Source: Chloroflexota bacterium
Lineage (GTDB): Bacteria; Chloroflexota; Dehalococcoidia; DSTF01; RBG-16-68-14
Length of the DNA: 17,408 nucleotides
Reading direction: 5' to 3'
Assembly: GCA_022561355.1 (NCBI GenBank)
Contig: JADFRJ010000021.1
Coordinates: 1 to 17,408, forward strand
Shown: piece after piece, positions 9,962 to 17,042 of the stretch
How the letters are laid out: the number at the start of each line of letters is the position of its first letter
Numbering within the stretch: the stretch's first letter is position 1
Notes under the pieces: model-generated
Told to the model about the DNA's origin: nothing
What the model saw: the letters and a program-made list of their open reading frames with translations, nothing else
Databases searched by the model: none
Program-made: the position numbers and the translations under genes

Positions 9962-10154
9962 GTCCCTGTTTCGCTTTCTGCTTCCCCTTCTCTTAATTGC
10001 CCCCAGTTTCTCATGACTGATCGACCGTTCATGTATCCCGGATTACGAGGCGCTGGGCGCTTCTTTGGGGGGGCAGTGCAGGGTCCAACTTGATCGCTGG
10101 TACAGCTTCGCCGGCTTTTGGAAGGCCACCGATCCTGGCCGCACATGGCTTCGC

Positions 10155-11570
10155 CTACGGCTCGTCCACCCGGCTCAGATGAAGGAGGCGAATGAAATTC
10201 GTGCGCCCGGCCGGTCCGCCCGGCGCCGCGCCCACAACAACAACGATCCCGCCTTCTTGCATCACGCCCTGTGCCCGAAGTTCGCGAGCAACGCTCTCAA
10301 CAAGGTCATCCCCCCGCGCCGACTTCACCACGAGAGGCATGATGCCACGCCAGAGTGCGAGCTGGTTGGCGGTGGCCGGCCGCTCACAGAGAGCAATAAT
10401 CGGTATTGCCGGACGTAGCTTGGAGAGGATCTGGGCAGTCCGCCCAGAGCGGGTAAACGCGGCGATCGCGCCTGCCCCAACCTCTCTGGCCAGCGTGGCC
10501 GCGGCGTGGCAAACGGCATGCGACTGAGTGGTCCGTCCCTCTACAATCGGTTGATCCGCCACCGCAATGGTCTCCGCCTCGCGCACGATCCGATCCATCG
10601 CCTGGACGGTCTGCACTGGAAATTCGCCGACGGCTGTTTCGCCGCTGAGCATCACGGCATCGGTGCCATCAAGAACGGCGTTAGCGACGTCGGACGCCTC
10701 GGCGCGAGTCGGCTGCGGGCTGTGCGTCATCGACTCCAACATCTGAGTCGCGGTGATCACGGGCTTTCCCAGGCGGTTCGCGCGCGCGATGATCTCCTTC
10801 TGGGCGGTCGGCACTTTTTCAGGTGAGAGTTCCACGCCAAGATCGCCGCGCGCAACCATCACGCCGTCGAATGCGCGCAGGATACCGTCCAAGTGGTCCA
10901 AGGCCTCCGGTCTCTCGATCTTCGCGAGGAGTGGGACGTTCCTGCCGGACTGGCTCATGACCCGGCGCGCGGCATCCGCGTCCTTCGGGTGACGAACGAA
11001 ACTCAACGCCACCATGTCCACACCCTGAGCCAGCCCGAAACGAAGATCCGTACGGTCCTTTTCGGTGAGGGCTGGAGCGCGGACAGCCACGCCTGGCAAG
11101 TTCACCCCCTTGCGCGGGCGCAATGTGCCCCCGCGAACGACGACGCACTCCACATCATCTCCAGCGATCGCCTCGACTCTTAGTTCCAGAGCGCCATCGT
11201 CCAGCAGGATCGAGTCTCCAGGGGTGACGTCTTTAGCGAGTCGCGAATAGCTCACGGTCACGGCGTTCGCGGTTCCGGATATCGTCTGGTTCGTCAGCCG
11301 AATACGGCGGCCTTCGCGCAGTTCAACGGCAGGCTTGGCGAGCGTGCCAATGCGAATCTTGGGTCCTTGCAGGTCCTGGAGGACGGCAACAACACGACCC
11401 GATTCCTCGGCCACGAGTCTTGCAAGAGCGATCTCATCGCCGTGCGTCGCCAGTTCGCCATGGGAGAAGTTGATTCTGAGCACGTTGACGCCAGCGTCTA
11501 CAAGCTGCCGAAGCACTCGCCGGTCCGCCGTCGCCGGCCCAACCGTAGCTACGATCTTCGTCCTTCGCAT
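10155..11570 (-). CDS. pyk: Pyruvate kinase
   Basis: Transfers phosphate from phosphoenolpyruvate to ADP, the last step of glycolysis; cytosolic. The 471-aa length is normal for a bacterial enzyme without the extra C-terminal PEP-utiliser-like domain. Seen in order: MRRTKIVATVGPA at the N-terminus, RINFSHG (32-38), DLQGPKIRIG (66-75), the B-domain between about 76 and 165, ALSFVR (188-193), AKIERPEA (216-223; Lys217 catalytic), MVARGDLGVE (238-247), TATQMLESM (273-281) and SGETAVGEFP (309-318). The C-terminal domain ends around 470 after the GGIVVVVGAAPGGPAG stretch. The ATG at 11570 is preceded by GGGGAGG about 10 bases upstream. It is the first gene of the minus-strand carbon cluster and is separated from the next supported gene by 193 bp, so it may also be transcribed alone. 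Confidence 0.96.
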   Translation of the reverse strand: MRRTKIVATVGPATADRRVLRQLVDAGVNVLRINFSHGELATHGDEIALARLVAEESGRVVAVLQDLQGPKIRIGTLAKPAVELREGRRIRLTNQTISGTANAVTVSYSRLAKDVTPGDSILLDDGALELRVEAIAGDDVECVVVRGGTLRPRKGVNLPGVAVRAPALTEKDRTDLRFGLAQGVDMVALSFVRHPKDADAARRVMSQSGRNVPLLAKIERPEALDHLDGILRAFDGVMVARGDLGVELSPEKVPTAQKEIIARANRLGKPVITATQMLESMTHSPQPTRAEASDVANAVLDGTDAVMLSGETAVGEFPVQTVQAMDRIVREAETIAVADQPIVEGRTTQSHAVCHAAATLAREVGAGAIAAFTRSGRTAQILSKLRPAIPIIALCERPATANQLALWRGIMPLVVKSARGDDLVESVARELRAQGVMQEGGIVVVVGAAPGGPAGRTNFIRLLHLSRVDEP

Positions 11571-11981
11571 CGAGCCTATTGCAGCCTCCCCGGCCCCACG
11601 CGGAAGCGAGGGGCGAAACCTGTCGAAACAGCCAACAAGGTGGTGGGTCCGCGTAGATTGAACGACGACACCTCGAAGTACGGGAGTTCCAGGATTTGGA
11701 GACGGAAGCGCTGCATCGTGTCAGTTCCTACGGGCATTCACTGGCGAGCATCTACTGACGTCTACAGCGATCGGACCTTCTGCCGGTCGCCCAGATGTAT
11801 ATCAGATTACATCCTACTTGGCCGCTAGCGGCACGGGTGTGCGAGCGATTACGTCGGCGTGGCCCTCGTATGAACAGCCCGGGACCTCATCCGATAGTTC
11901 CTCCAACCGTGATGACAGCTACAGGAGACACAACTCGATCGTGACATCATATTGGACAAGACGAAAGGTCAGAGGAGCAAG
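11571..11981. other. Divergent spacer between pyk and the hydrolase gene, no supported gene
   Basis: About 410 bp with no convincing coding frame; the open frames here are continuations of shadows of pyk. It must carry the promoters for the minus-strand carbon cluster and for the plus-strand hydrolase pair. Visible elements are an extended -10-like TGATATACA on the minus strand at 11796-11804, a 12-bp perfect palindrome GCCGCTAGCGGC at 11821-11832, and an inverted repeat GATGTA-8-TACATC at 11794-11813 that covers the -10-like element. None has a convincing -35 partner at 17 bp. Confidence 0.5.
11796..11804 (-). promoter_or_regulatory. pyk: Possible extended -10 element for pyk
   Basis: On the minus strand the sequence reads TGA-TATACA, a TGn plus a four-of-six match to TATAAT. 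It lies about 225 bases upstream of the pyk start and inside a GATGTA/TACATC inverted repeat that could be an operator. No good -35 hexamer sits at the right distance, so the call is weak. Confidence 0.25.
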
Positions 11982-12923
11982 ATGAACATCGAACGACAAG
12001 ACGCGCAGCACGAGCTAATGGAGCCCCGAATCAACCGGCGCAACGGAGAACGAGAGTGGACTGGTCTTCGGGACATCAACGGCCCAAGTCTGCATTTGGT
12101 CCAGAACAACGGCTTGGCAGTCCTTGGGGAGCAGGCCCGCGCGGATCGCAAGGAATATGAACAGCAACCGCCCCGGCCATCGCTGTGGTCCGAGCTTCTC
12201 GCGGGATTCGAATGGGTAGCGCTGAAAGCATCGCCCGTGTACTACGGTCTGGGCGTTCCACACGGCGCCGGCGCCCCAGTTATCCTTGTTCCCGGCTTCC
12301 TCGGCTCAGACCTCTCTCTTTTAGAGATGCACCTGTGGCTAGGCCGGCTTGGTTACCGCTCGTTTCCTTCGCGCATCGGCCGGAACGCCGAGTGCCCGGA
12401 CATCCTCTTGGAGCGCCTGAGCGAGACGATCAGCCATGCTCGCCGCGAAACGGGGCAAAAGGTCAGCCTGATCGGTCACAGCCTCGGAGGCTTACTGGCG
12501 CGCTCCGCGGCAGGTCAGATGCCGGACGATGTAGCACAGCTGATCACGATGGGTACCCCGCTCCGGCGCCTGACGGCCCACCCGGCGGTGTTCACGCTCA
12601 TCAAGCGATTCCTGCGGCGCAGCAACCGCCGTTCCAGCGGCCAGCCATGCCTGAAGGTGTTCCACGCGGGGCTCAAGGAATGCCTTCCTCAGCCGGTGCC
12701 GCATACGTCCATCTGCAGCGGGACCGACCCGATCGTGCAGTTGGACGACTGCTCCGGGAACGAGCGTGGCCGGACTATCGAGGTGGCGAGCACACACATC
12801 GGCATGCCGGTGAGTCCCGCGGTCTATCGCGAAGTTGCGGCCGCACTAGCCTCGCCTCAGCCGATAGCCGTGCCAGCTAACATCGACCGGATACCGGAAT
12901 CCGTGCTACCCCGCGCAGCCTGA
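11982..12923 (+). CDS. Alpha/beta hydrolase, lipase/esterase-like
   Basis: A 313-aa serine hydrolase. The alpha/beta fold is marked by VILVPGFLGSDLSLL (100-114), where the oxyanion-hole loop follows the first core strand, the nucleophile elbow GHSLGG (165-170; Ser167), GTPLRRL (191-197), an acid in SGTDPIVQLDD (246-256; Asp249) and the His in STHIGM (270-275; His272), so the catalytic triad is complete. About 95 residues precede the core with no signal peptide, so a cytosolic enzyme is expected. The ATG at 11982 is preferred over an upstream TTG at 11952 because AGAGGAG sits 4-5 bases before it. The layout resembles PGAP1/lipase-like acyl hydrolases; the substrate is unknown. It is followed 4 bases later by a small gene on the same strand. 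Confidence 0.85.
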   Translation: MNIERQDAQHELMEPRINRRNGEREWTGLRDINGPSLHLVQNNGLAVLGEQARADRKEYEQQPPRPSLWSELLAGFEWVALKASPVYYGLGVPHGAGAPVILVPGFLGSDLSLLEMHLWLGRLGYRSFPSRIGRNAECPDILLERLSETISHARRETGQKVSLIGHSLGGLLARSAAGQMPDDVAQLITMGTPLRRLTAHPAVFTLIKRFLRRSNRRSSGQPCLKVFHAGLKECLPQPVPHTSICSGTDPIVQLDDCSGNERGRTIEVASTHIGMPVSPAVYREVAAALASPQPIAVPANIDRIPESVLPRAA

Positions 12924-12927
12924 GACG

Positions 12928-13218
12928 ATGACTAGCGACACGCTGATCAAGGAGGTGACGCTAGGGCGCCAAGAGCAAGCCATGTCCGTCTACGGCGAAG
13001 GAGGTGAGCTGCTGACACGAGGCGTCGCCCGAATCGGCGAGGACGGACAGTCTGTGCTCTTTATCAAAGTTGAACAGCCCGGGGCGTTGGTACACTACTT
13101 CTTCCTATCAGGCCGCCGCCGCGCCAGGGTGGAAACCGGGAGCGGCGCCATGAGTGGGAAGCTCATCACTTGGATGAATGCGAACAGCCGCTACTGGTCT
13201 CTCAACATCGCGGCCTAG
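12928..13218 (+). CDS. Small hypothetical protein, 96 aa
   Basis: Not recognised. It begins four bases after the hydrolase stop, so the two are probably one transcript. The sequence alternates short hydrophobic strands with turns (MSVYGEGGELL, QSVLFIKVEQPG, VHYFFLSGRRRARVETG), suggesting a small beta-rich domain, with a basic RRRAR patch at about residues 63-67 and a Trp/Tyr-rich C-terminus (WMNANSRYWSLNIAA). No signal peptide, membrane segment or metal motif is visible. There is no strong ribosome site, so translation may depend on the upstream gene. Possible roles, such as a partner of the hydrolase or a small ligand-binding domain, are guesses. Confidence 0.6.
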   Translation: MTSDTLIKEVTLGRQEQAMSVYGEGGELLTRGVARIGEDGQSVLFIKVEQPGALVHYFFLSGRRRARVETGSGAMSGKLITWMNANSRYWSLNIAA

Positions 13219-13253
13219 GCGGATTGAGCGCGAAAGCTCGGAGTGGCGACACC

Positions 13254-13280
13254 CAGCGCAGGATCTGGGCCTGAGCGCTG
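13254..13280. terminator. Possible bidirectional hairpin between convergent genes
   Basis: CAGCGC at 13254-13259 pairs with GCGCTG at 13275-13280, and the stem can extend through AGG/CCT with a two-base bulge. It lies in the 80-bp gap between two convergent genes, where a shared terminator is expected. No T-run follows on either strand, so it would not be a classical intrinsic terminator. Confidence 0.3.
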
Positions 13281-13298
13281 TGGCAGCGTACGCGAGGT

Positions 13299-13793
13299 CT
13301 ATCCAGCCGCCCTGAGCGTTTCTACTTTGTGGAAGCGCCCGGCGCTTCGCCCGCCCTGCCGAATGCCGACGAATTCAGTGTCTGACAGATCGGGGTTCGT
13401 CGTCAGGTGCTTCTGCACGAGACCCCCCAGCGGCTGCGCGACGAGCATCGCCAGCATCGATGCGAGCAGAACGTTGGGGATCCGCTCGATCCTGCTGCGG
13501 TTGCCCAGCGCGATCAAGGATGAGATGCCGGCAAGAATGCCGGAGACTGCCAGGTTCGTGCCGCACAGCGGCGACACCGCAAGGTGCTTCTCGCCTCGAC
13601 GCAGCCGGGCGAGCGCCTCCAGCGTCGACTCCCGCACGTGTTCTTCCGTCATCTCGCCGTAGAGGTAGAAGCCGCTGCTCGTCGCGCGGCCGACAAGCCG
13701 AATGTCCTGCCCCATCTTGTTGGCGAGCACCGCTATCGTCGCGTGCTCTAACGCGTGATTGCGCCGGATGGTACCGATCATTCGTCCTAACAT
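13299..13793 (-). CDS. DUF6391-like membrane protein
   Basis: A 164-aa protein of unknown function resembling the DUF6391 family, recognised by the N-terminal RRNHALEHATIAVL (10-23) and the PLCGTN motif (75-80). Two hydrophobic segments at about 79-97 and 106-123 predict a small two-helix membrane protein with a cytosolic His-rich N-terminal region. The His/Glu cluster NHALEHAT could bind a metal, but that is inference. The open frame reaches back to an ATG at 13826; the ATG at 13793 is chosen because it gives the conserved start (MLGRMIGTIRRNHALEHAT) and an extended -10 element lies between the two ATGs. It follows the dockerin protein on the same strand with a gap of about 55 bp and converges with the small plus-strand gene. 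Confidence 0.75.
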   Translation of the reverse strand: MLGRMIGTIRRNHALEHATIAVLANKMGQDIRLVGRATSSGFYLYGEMTEEHVRESTLEALARLRRGEKHLAVSPLCGTNLAVSGILAGISSLIALGNRSRIERIPNVLLASMLAMLVAQPLGGLVQKHLTTNPDLSDTEFVGIRQGGRSAGRFHKVETLRAAG

Positions 13794-13809
13794 ATGTGAG
13801 CCTGAGGCA

Positions 13810-13818
13810 AGTATACCA
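13810..13818 (-). promoter_or_regulatory. Extended -10 promoter element for the DUF6391-like gene
   Basis: The minus strand reads TGG-TATACT, a TGn plus a five-of-six match to TATAAT, with no -35 match at 17 bp, as expected for an extended -10 promoter. The predicted transcript would start about 10 bases before the ATG at 13793, leaving a very short leader and excluding the upstream ATG at 13826. Confidence 0.45.
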
Positions 13819-13848
13819 CAGGCCAACCGTCTGGCTCGATCAGGCCGG

Positions 13849-15429
13849 CTATGGGGGCGGGAGGCGGTCGATCAGGCCGCCCTCGAACTGGAGGATCAAC
13901 GTCGCGTCCAGCACGTTGATGCGGCCGTCCAGGTTAACGTCGCCGCCCTCCGGACAGAGGAGCGCGGAGATGAGGCCGGCGCCAAATTGCAGGATGAGGG
14001 TCGCGTCGACGCTGTTCGCCGTCCGGTTGCAGTTGACGTCGCCAACGATGACGGCCGGCGGGGGCGTTGGTACCGCTGTTGGCGTGAACGTTGGCCTGGG
14101 TGTATTCGTTGGCTCGGCCGTGACCGGCGGGGGCGTGACGCCAACCTGCCAGAGCTGTCCGGTCGTCAGCGAGATGATGTTGACCCAGCCGAACGACCCA
14201 TCCGTGGGCGCGAGATTGGGCGCGATGGTAATGCGCAGCGTTGCGTCGCGCTCGCAGGGTACGCCCAGCGTGCAGATGACGTCCGAGCCGAGGGCGACGC
14301 CGGCCTGCTTGTCGATGGCGAACCATTCCTGTTCATGGTCCGCCCGCCAGGCGAGGATGCCTTGGCCGATGTTGGTGATCGTGACCGTGGTAGCCAACTC
14401 GTCTACAGACGTGTGGCTCACCGAGAGAACCGGGTCCCCATGGGCCCCCTCGGCGGCCTCATCGCTCGGACGCTCCACCGGGTCAAAATGCGCCGGCGCG
14501 GGGCTCGGCATGTCCATCAGGTCCCAGTTGGCGCAGGCCAGCTCTGAGTCGCCTGATGTGCAGGCGGTCCACGTTTCCAAGCTCAGCGGTTCGCCCCACA
14601 GCGGGTCCTCGGTATCGGGGAGCGAGAGCGCGAGGGGATCCCAGAGCTGTTCTCCGCTGACGCTGGGCGGCCGCGCGGCGCAGCCGAACACCAGCTCCTG
14701 ATAGGGGTAGTCGCCGTAGCTGTGGCCATAGCCATCATCCAGAGCGCCGCAGCTAAACCCACTCCGTGGCCAGGCGTATGACGGGCTGGCAGGGTGGTTG
14801 CTGCGGATCGCCGCGAAGGGGCCGGTGAAACCGTTATAGCTCCAGGTAGCGAAGTACCAGTTCTCGACGATGCGAGGATGGCTCACGGAGTCGGTCCCGG
14901 CGATCGGCCGCACCTCCGGCGCTCCATTCCACTTTTCCACCAGGATCGCGGCGCCGCGGCCGATGTCGTAGAGGTAGTGTGTCGCAACCAGCGCCTGCTG
15001 GAGCGACGGCCAGCCGTCATCGAGTGGCGAGGTCATGCCGCTCGTAATTTGCATGATGCCGTAGCCGCAGTCGAACGACTCAAGGACGGCCTCAACCCCT
15101 CCGAACGTCCCGGACTGTGACTGCCGTATGCCGCTTTCGATGTAGCCGATCGCCTTCAGGAGCGTTGGCGGCACATAGGGGTCTTCGTCAAAGGCGCGCT
15201 CTCCCCGCAGCCCCGTCTCAACGTTGGGGATCCCAAAGAACACGTTGCTGGGCGCGATCATGTTATAGCCGGCCATCTCCAGGCCGGTGAGGTGCGCGGA
15301 GCGGCTTATGGGAGGTTCGTATGTGGTGGGGCTGACACTGAACGCGCAGCCGAACACTTGCGGCGCCGACGTCACGAGGATCGCGAACGCGGCAACGAAC
15401 GCGACGCTTGCCAGCAGCAATCGGGTCAT
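13849..15429 (-). CDS. Secreted SLT/lysozyme-like protein with BACON-like domain and C-terminal dockerin
   Basis: A 526-aa exported protein. Residues 1-27 form a signal peptide (MTRLLLASVAFVAAFAIL, cut near FGC-AF). Residues about 85-215 look like a lysozyme-like transglycosylase: LLKAIGYIESG (90-100; Glu98 as the likely catalytic acid) and CGYGIMQIT (121-129), the usual SLT pair of motifs, so cleavage of peptidoglycan glycan strands is likely. Residues about 334-430 (LSVSHTSVDE, TVTITNIGQGILAWRA, RITIAPNLAPTDG) look like a BACON-type beta-sandwich. A Pro/Thr linker (431-458) leads to a dockerin-like pair of calcium loops (464-475 DVNCNRTANSVD and 497-508 DVNLDGRINVLD), each followed by an ATLILQF helix. 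The gene starts 4 bases after the beta-propeller gene ends, so the two are likely cotranscribed. The first loop is degenerate (Arg-Thr where Asp-Gly is usual). Whether it binds a cohesin is unknown. Confidence 0.85.
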   Translation of the reverse strand: MTRLLLASVAFVAAFAILVTSAPQVFGCAFSVSPTTYEPPISRSAHLTGLEMAGYNMIAPSNVFFGIPNVETGLRGERAFDEDPYVPPTLLKAIGYIESGIRQSQSGTFGGVEAVLESFDCGYGIMQITSGMTSPLDDGWPSLQQALVATHYLYDIGRGAAILVEKWNGAPEVRPIAGTDSVSHPRIVENWYFATWSYNGFTGPFAAIRSNHPASPSYAWPRSGFSCGALDDGYGHSYGDYPYQELVFGCAARPPSVSGEQLWDPLALSLPDTEDPLWGEPLSLETWTACTSGDSELACANWDLMDMPSPAPAHFDPVERPSDEAAEGAHGDPVLSVSHTSVDELATTVTITNIGQGILAWRADHEQEWFAIDKQAGVALGSDVICTLGVPCERDATLRITIAPNLAPTDGSFGWVNIISLTTGQLWQVGVTPPPVTAEPTNTPRPTFTPTAVPTPPPAVIVGDVNCNRTANSVDATLILQFGAGLISALLCPEGGDVNLDGRINVLDATLILQFEGGLIDRLPPP

Positions 15430-15433
15430 GGCG

Positions 15434-16645
15434 CTACTCCAGCCACCCGATCACGAGGACGTCGCTCAACGGCGAAAGCTGCTGTCGATCTCCGGCCGGG
15501 CCCATGACTATCACATAGCTTGGACCTGGGTTCGCGGTGGACGATCCTTCAAAGCTGCGCACTACAAGATGAGCGCCATCAGGCGACCACCAGAGCGGCA
15601 CATAAAAGCCAATGGCGGGGAAGCCGGCCGCAGGCCCCTCTAGGGCCACGGCCGCGTCCGGCGAACCATTCGCTGAGACGTGGACGAGCGAGCCAGCGGC
15701 TTCGCCACTAGGGGCGCGTCCTACTGTTAGGCCTCCGGCCGGATCCCAGATCGGGTTAAACTGCGGGCCTGAGAGGCCCGCTACCGCTCCCTGGACCGCG
15801 CCACTCGCTACGTCGTAGACTCGCGCATCGAAGGAGATGCTCGAGCTTGAGGTCTGGCCGAGGTAGGCCACCCCGCTGCCGTCAGGAGCAAGGTGCCAGT
15901 CGCGAGAGTAGCCGTCGCTGAGGTGCGCGAGAACTTGCGGGCTGCCTCCTGAGATGGCAACTCGCTGAAGGTCCGTTCCCCGTTCGGAGAGGGAAGCGAA
16001 GTAGAGCCAAGCTCCATCCGGCGTGACGCCGATCGGATAGAGGCCCGCCTGGCCTTCGGCCAAGAGCGTCGTTTCACCAGCGAGATCGACGAGCAGGAGC
16101 TGAACGCTATCGCCGGCTGCTGGCCGAAGGACAACGACGGCATCGCCGGCGGGTGTCCAGACGGGCGTTGTACGGAGGCCGACGTGCTCCGCGAGGAGCG
16201 TGGCTGCGCCGGACTCGATCTCCAACGCCCAGAGCTGGGCAGAATCGAACCAGCCGGCGCCTGGGGGCAGGACGACGTAGGCAAGATGGGCGCCGTCCGG
16301 CGAGACGCTGGCAGAGATGCCTGATCCCGGGCTATGTTCGACGGTAGTGACGTATGCTCGATCGGTGGGGTCGTTCGGATCAGCCGCCCAGATGGTGTCC
16401 GCGAGCTGGCCGAACTCGCTGTAGATAAGCAGCGGGCTGGCCTGCTCTCGCAGCGCCGCTAGCTCAGCGGAGGCGTTCGCTTCGCCGTCGCTCCCGATGA
16501 AAGAGACGTACGAGGTAACGACCGCGGCGACCGCGATGATGATGGCGATGCCGAGCAGCCCGCGCCGGCTGGTGCGGCGCGTCCTCGTAGTAGAGGGTGC
16601 TCCAGCGTGGGCGGCGTTCGTTAAATGGGTGCGGAGGAGCCTCAT
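15434..16645 (-). CDS. Membrane-anchored TolB/WD40-like beta-propeller protein
   Basis: A 403-aa protein with a basic N-terminus (residues 1-28, including RTRRTSRR), one transmembrane helix at about 29-50 (GLLGIAIIIAVAAVVTSYVS) and an outside domain of repeated propeller blades. The blade signature recurs as SPDGAHLAYV (about 114-123), TPAGDAVVVL, TPDGAWLYFAS, APDGSGVAYLG and SPDGAHLVVRS, typical of TolB/PD40-like six- or seven-bladed propellers. No enzymatic motif is evident; such domains usually bind proteins or ligands. The ATG at 16645 has GGAG about 9 bases upstream. It is the first gene of a probable operon with the SLT-dockerin protein, suggesting a shared role at the envelope. It has no dockerin of its own. 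Confidence 0.8.
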   Translation of the reverse strand: MRLLRTHLTNAAHAGAPSTTRTRRTSRRGLLGIAIIIAVAAVVTSYVSFIGSDGEANASAELAALREQASPLLIYSEFGQLADTIWAADPNDPTDRAYVTTVEHSPGSGISASVSPDGAHLAYVVLPPGAGWFDSAQLWALEIESGAATLLAEHVGLRTTPVWTPAGDAVVVLRPAAGDSVQLLLVDLAGETTLLAEGQAGLYPIGVTPDGAWLYFASLSERGTDLQRVAISGGSPQVLAHLSDGYSRDWHLAPDGSGVAYLGQTSSSSISFDARVYDVASGAVQGAVAGLSGPQFNPIWDPAGGLTVGRAPSGEAAGSLVHVSANGSPDAAVALEGPAAGFPAIGFYVPLWWSPDGAHLVVRSFEGSSTANPGPSYVIVMGPAGDRQQLSPLSDVLVIGWLE

Positions 16646-16793
16646 CCCCGACGCTCCGTTCTGGCGAGATTGCGCCAGCGTCCCCCACCTGCCGCTAGCC
16701 TTGCCGGACCTGAAGGCTCCCTTCCTCGGTGCGTGCCTTGCTCCTTCTGGAGAACACGCATGGGAGGACCAGGGCCGCGTCGCTAGGTTAGAA

Positions 16794-16821
16794 AGGGTAT
16801 CAGGTTCTCATGAACTGTCAA
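16794..16821 (-). promoter_or_regulatory. Candidate promoter for the propeller-dockerin operon
   Basis: On the minus strand a perfect -35 TTGACA (16816-16821) is followed after 16 bp by TACCCT (16794-16799), a three-of-six match to TATAAT. The spacer holds the inverted repeat GTTC-4-GAAC (16804-16815), which could be an operator. The predicted leader before the ATG at 16645 is about 140 bases. Confidence 0.4.
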
Positions 16822-16877
16822 ACCTGCGTCTACTTCCAAAACGACCGCTACCGCCCGCCAGATGCCAGCTGCCCGAG

Positions 16878-16988
16878 TTATGGCGGCAGGCTGCCGACCA
16901 GGCCCGCGACGAACTGTAGGACGAGGACTGCGTCTATCGAATTCAGGGTGGCATCGGCGAGCGCGCCTAGTTGCTGCGGGTCTGGCAT
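16878..16988 (-). pseudogene. Orphan C-terminal dockerin half (36 codons), probable gene relic
   Basis: The minus strand from the ATG at 16988 reads 36 codons to a TAA. The last 23 residues contain NSIDAVLVLQFVAGLVGSLPP, which closely follows the second dockerin half of the secreted protein at 13849-15429 (NVLDATLILQFEGGLIDRLPPP), including its position right before the stop. The preceding calcium loop is damaged: GALADATL stands where a D-N-D-G loop is expected. Two in-frame stops lie just upstream of the ATG, so it is not the end of a longer intact gene. The best reading is the 3' remnant of a lost dockerin-protein gene; a tiny expressed peptide is less likely. Confidence 0.6.
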
Positions 16989-16999
16989 GGGAGTATACT
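16971..16999 (+). promoter_or_regulatory. Candidate promoter for the calcium-repeat protein gene
   Basis: TTGCTG (16971-16976) and TATACT (16994-16999) are separated by exactly 17 bp. The -10 matches five of six consensus bases, the -35 only the TTG core. Transcription would start near 17006, about 36 bases before the ATG at 17043. The -10 sits in the 10-bp palindrome GAGTATACTC (16991-17000) and the promoter overlaps the dockerin relic. Confidence 0.5.
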
Positions 17000-17042
17000 C
17001 TTTCCTGCCCTACTACTGGTGGCAACAAGAGGTGCTCACGCG

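Larger units (their letters stand above)
16646..17042. other. Divergent spacer with promoters and a dockerin relic
   Basis: About 400 bp between the propeller gene and the calcium-repeat gene. It has no full-length gene. It holds a candidate minus-strand promoter (16794-16821), an orphan dockerin half on the minus strand (16878-16988) and a candidate plus-strand promoter (16971-16999). The stretch 16646-16793 shows nothing recognisable beyond the ribosome site of the propeller gene and would be its 5' leader. Confidence 0.6.

Noticed and set aside
10067..10073. A run of seven G that could be a phase-variation or frameshift site
   Set aside because: It lies between supported genes and changes no recognised protein, so there is no reason to read it as functional.
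9958..10146. A 62-codon minus-strand frame between pyk and the 120-aa gene, ending with an ATGA overlap
   Set aside because: The overlap and 8-base gap after pyk are suggestive, but the composition (many Arg, Ser, Pro, Lys), the lack of a fold or motif and a G7 run inside it make chance more likely. Conservation would be needed.
13759..14701. Long plus-strand frames (262 and 413 codons) opposite the dockerin protein
   Set aside because: They are antisense to a protein with signal peptide, SLT motifs and dockerin loops; high GC keeps stops rare in these frames.
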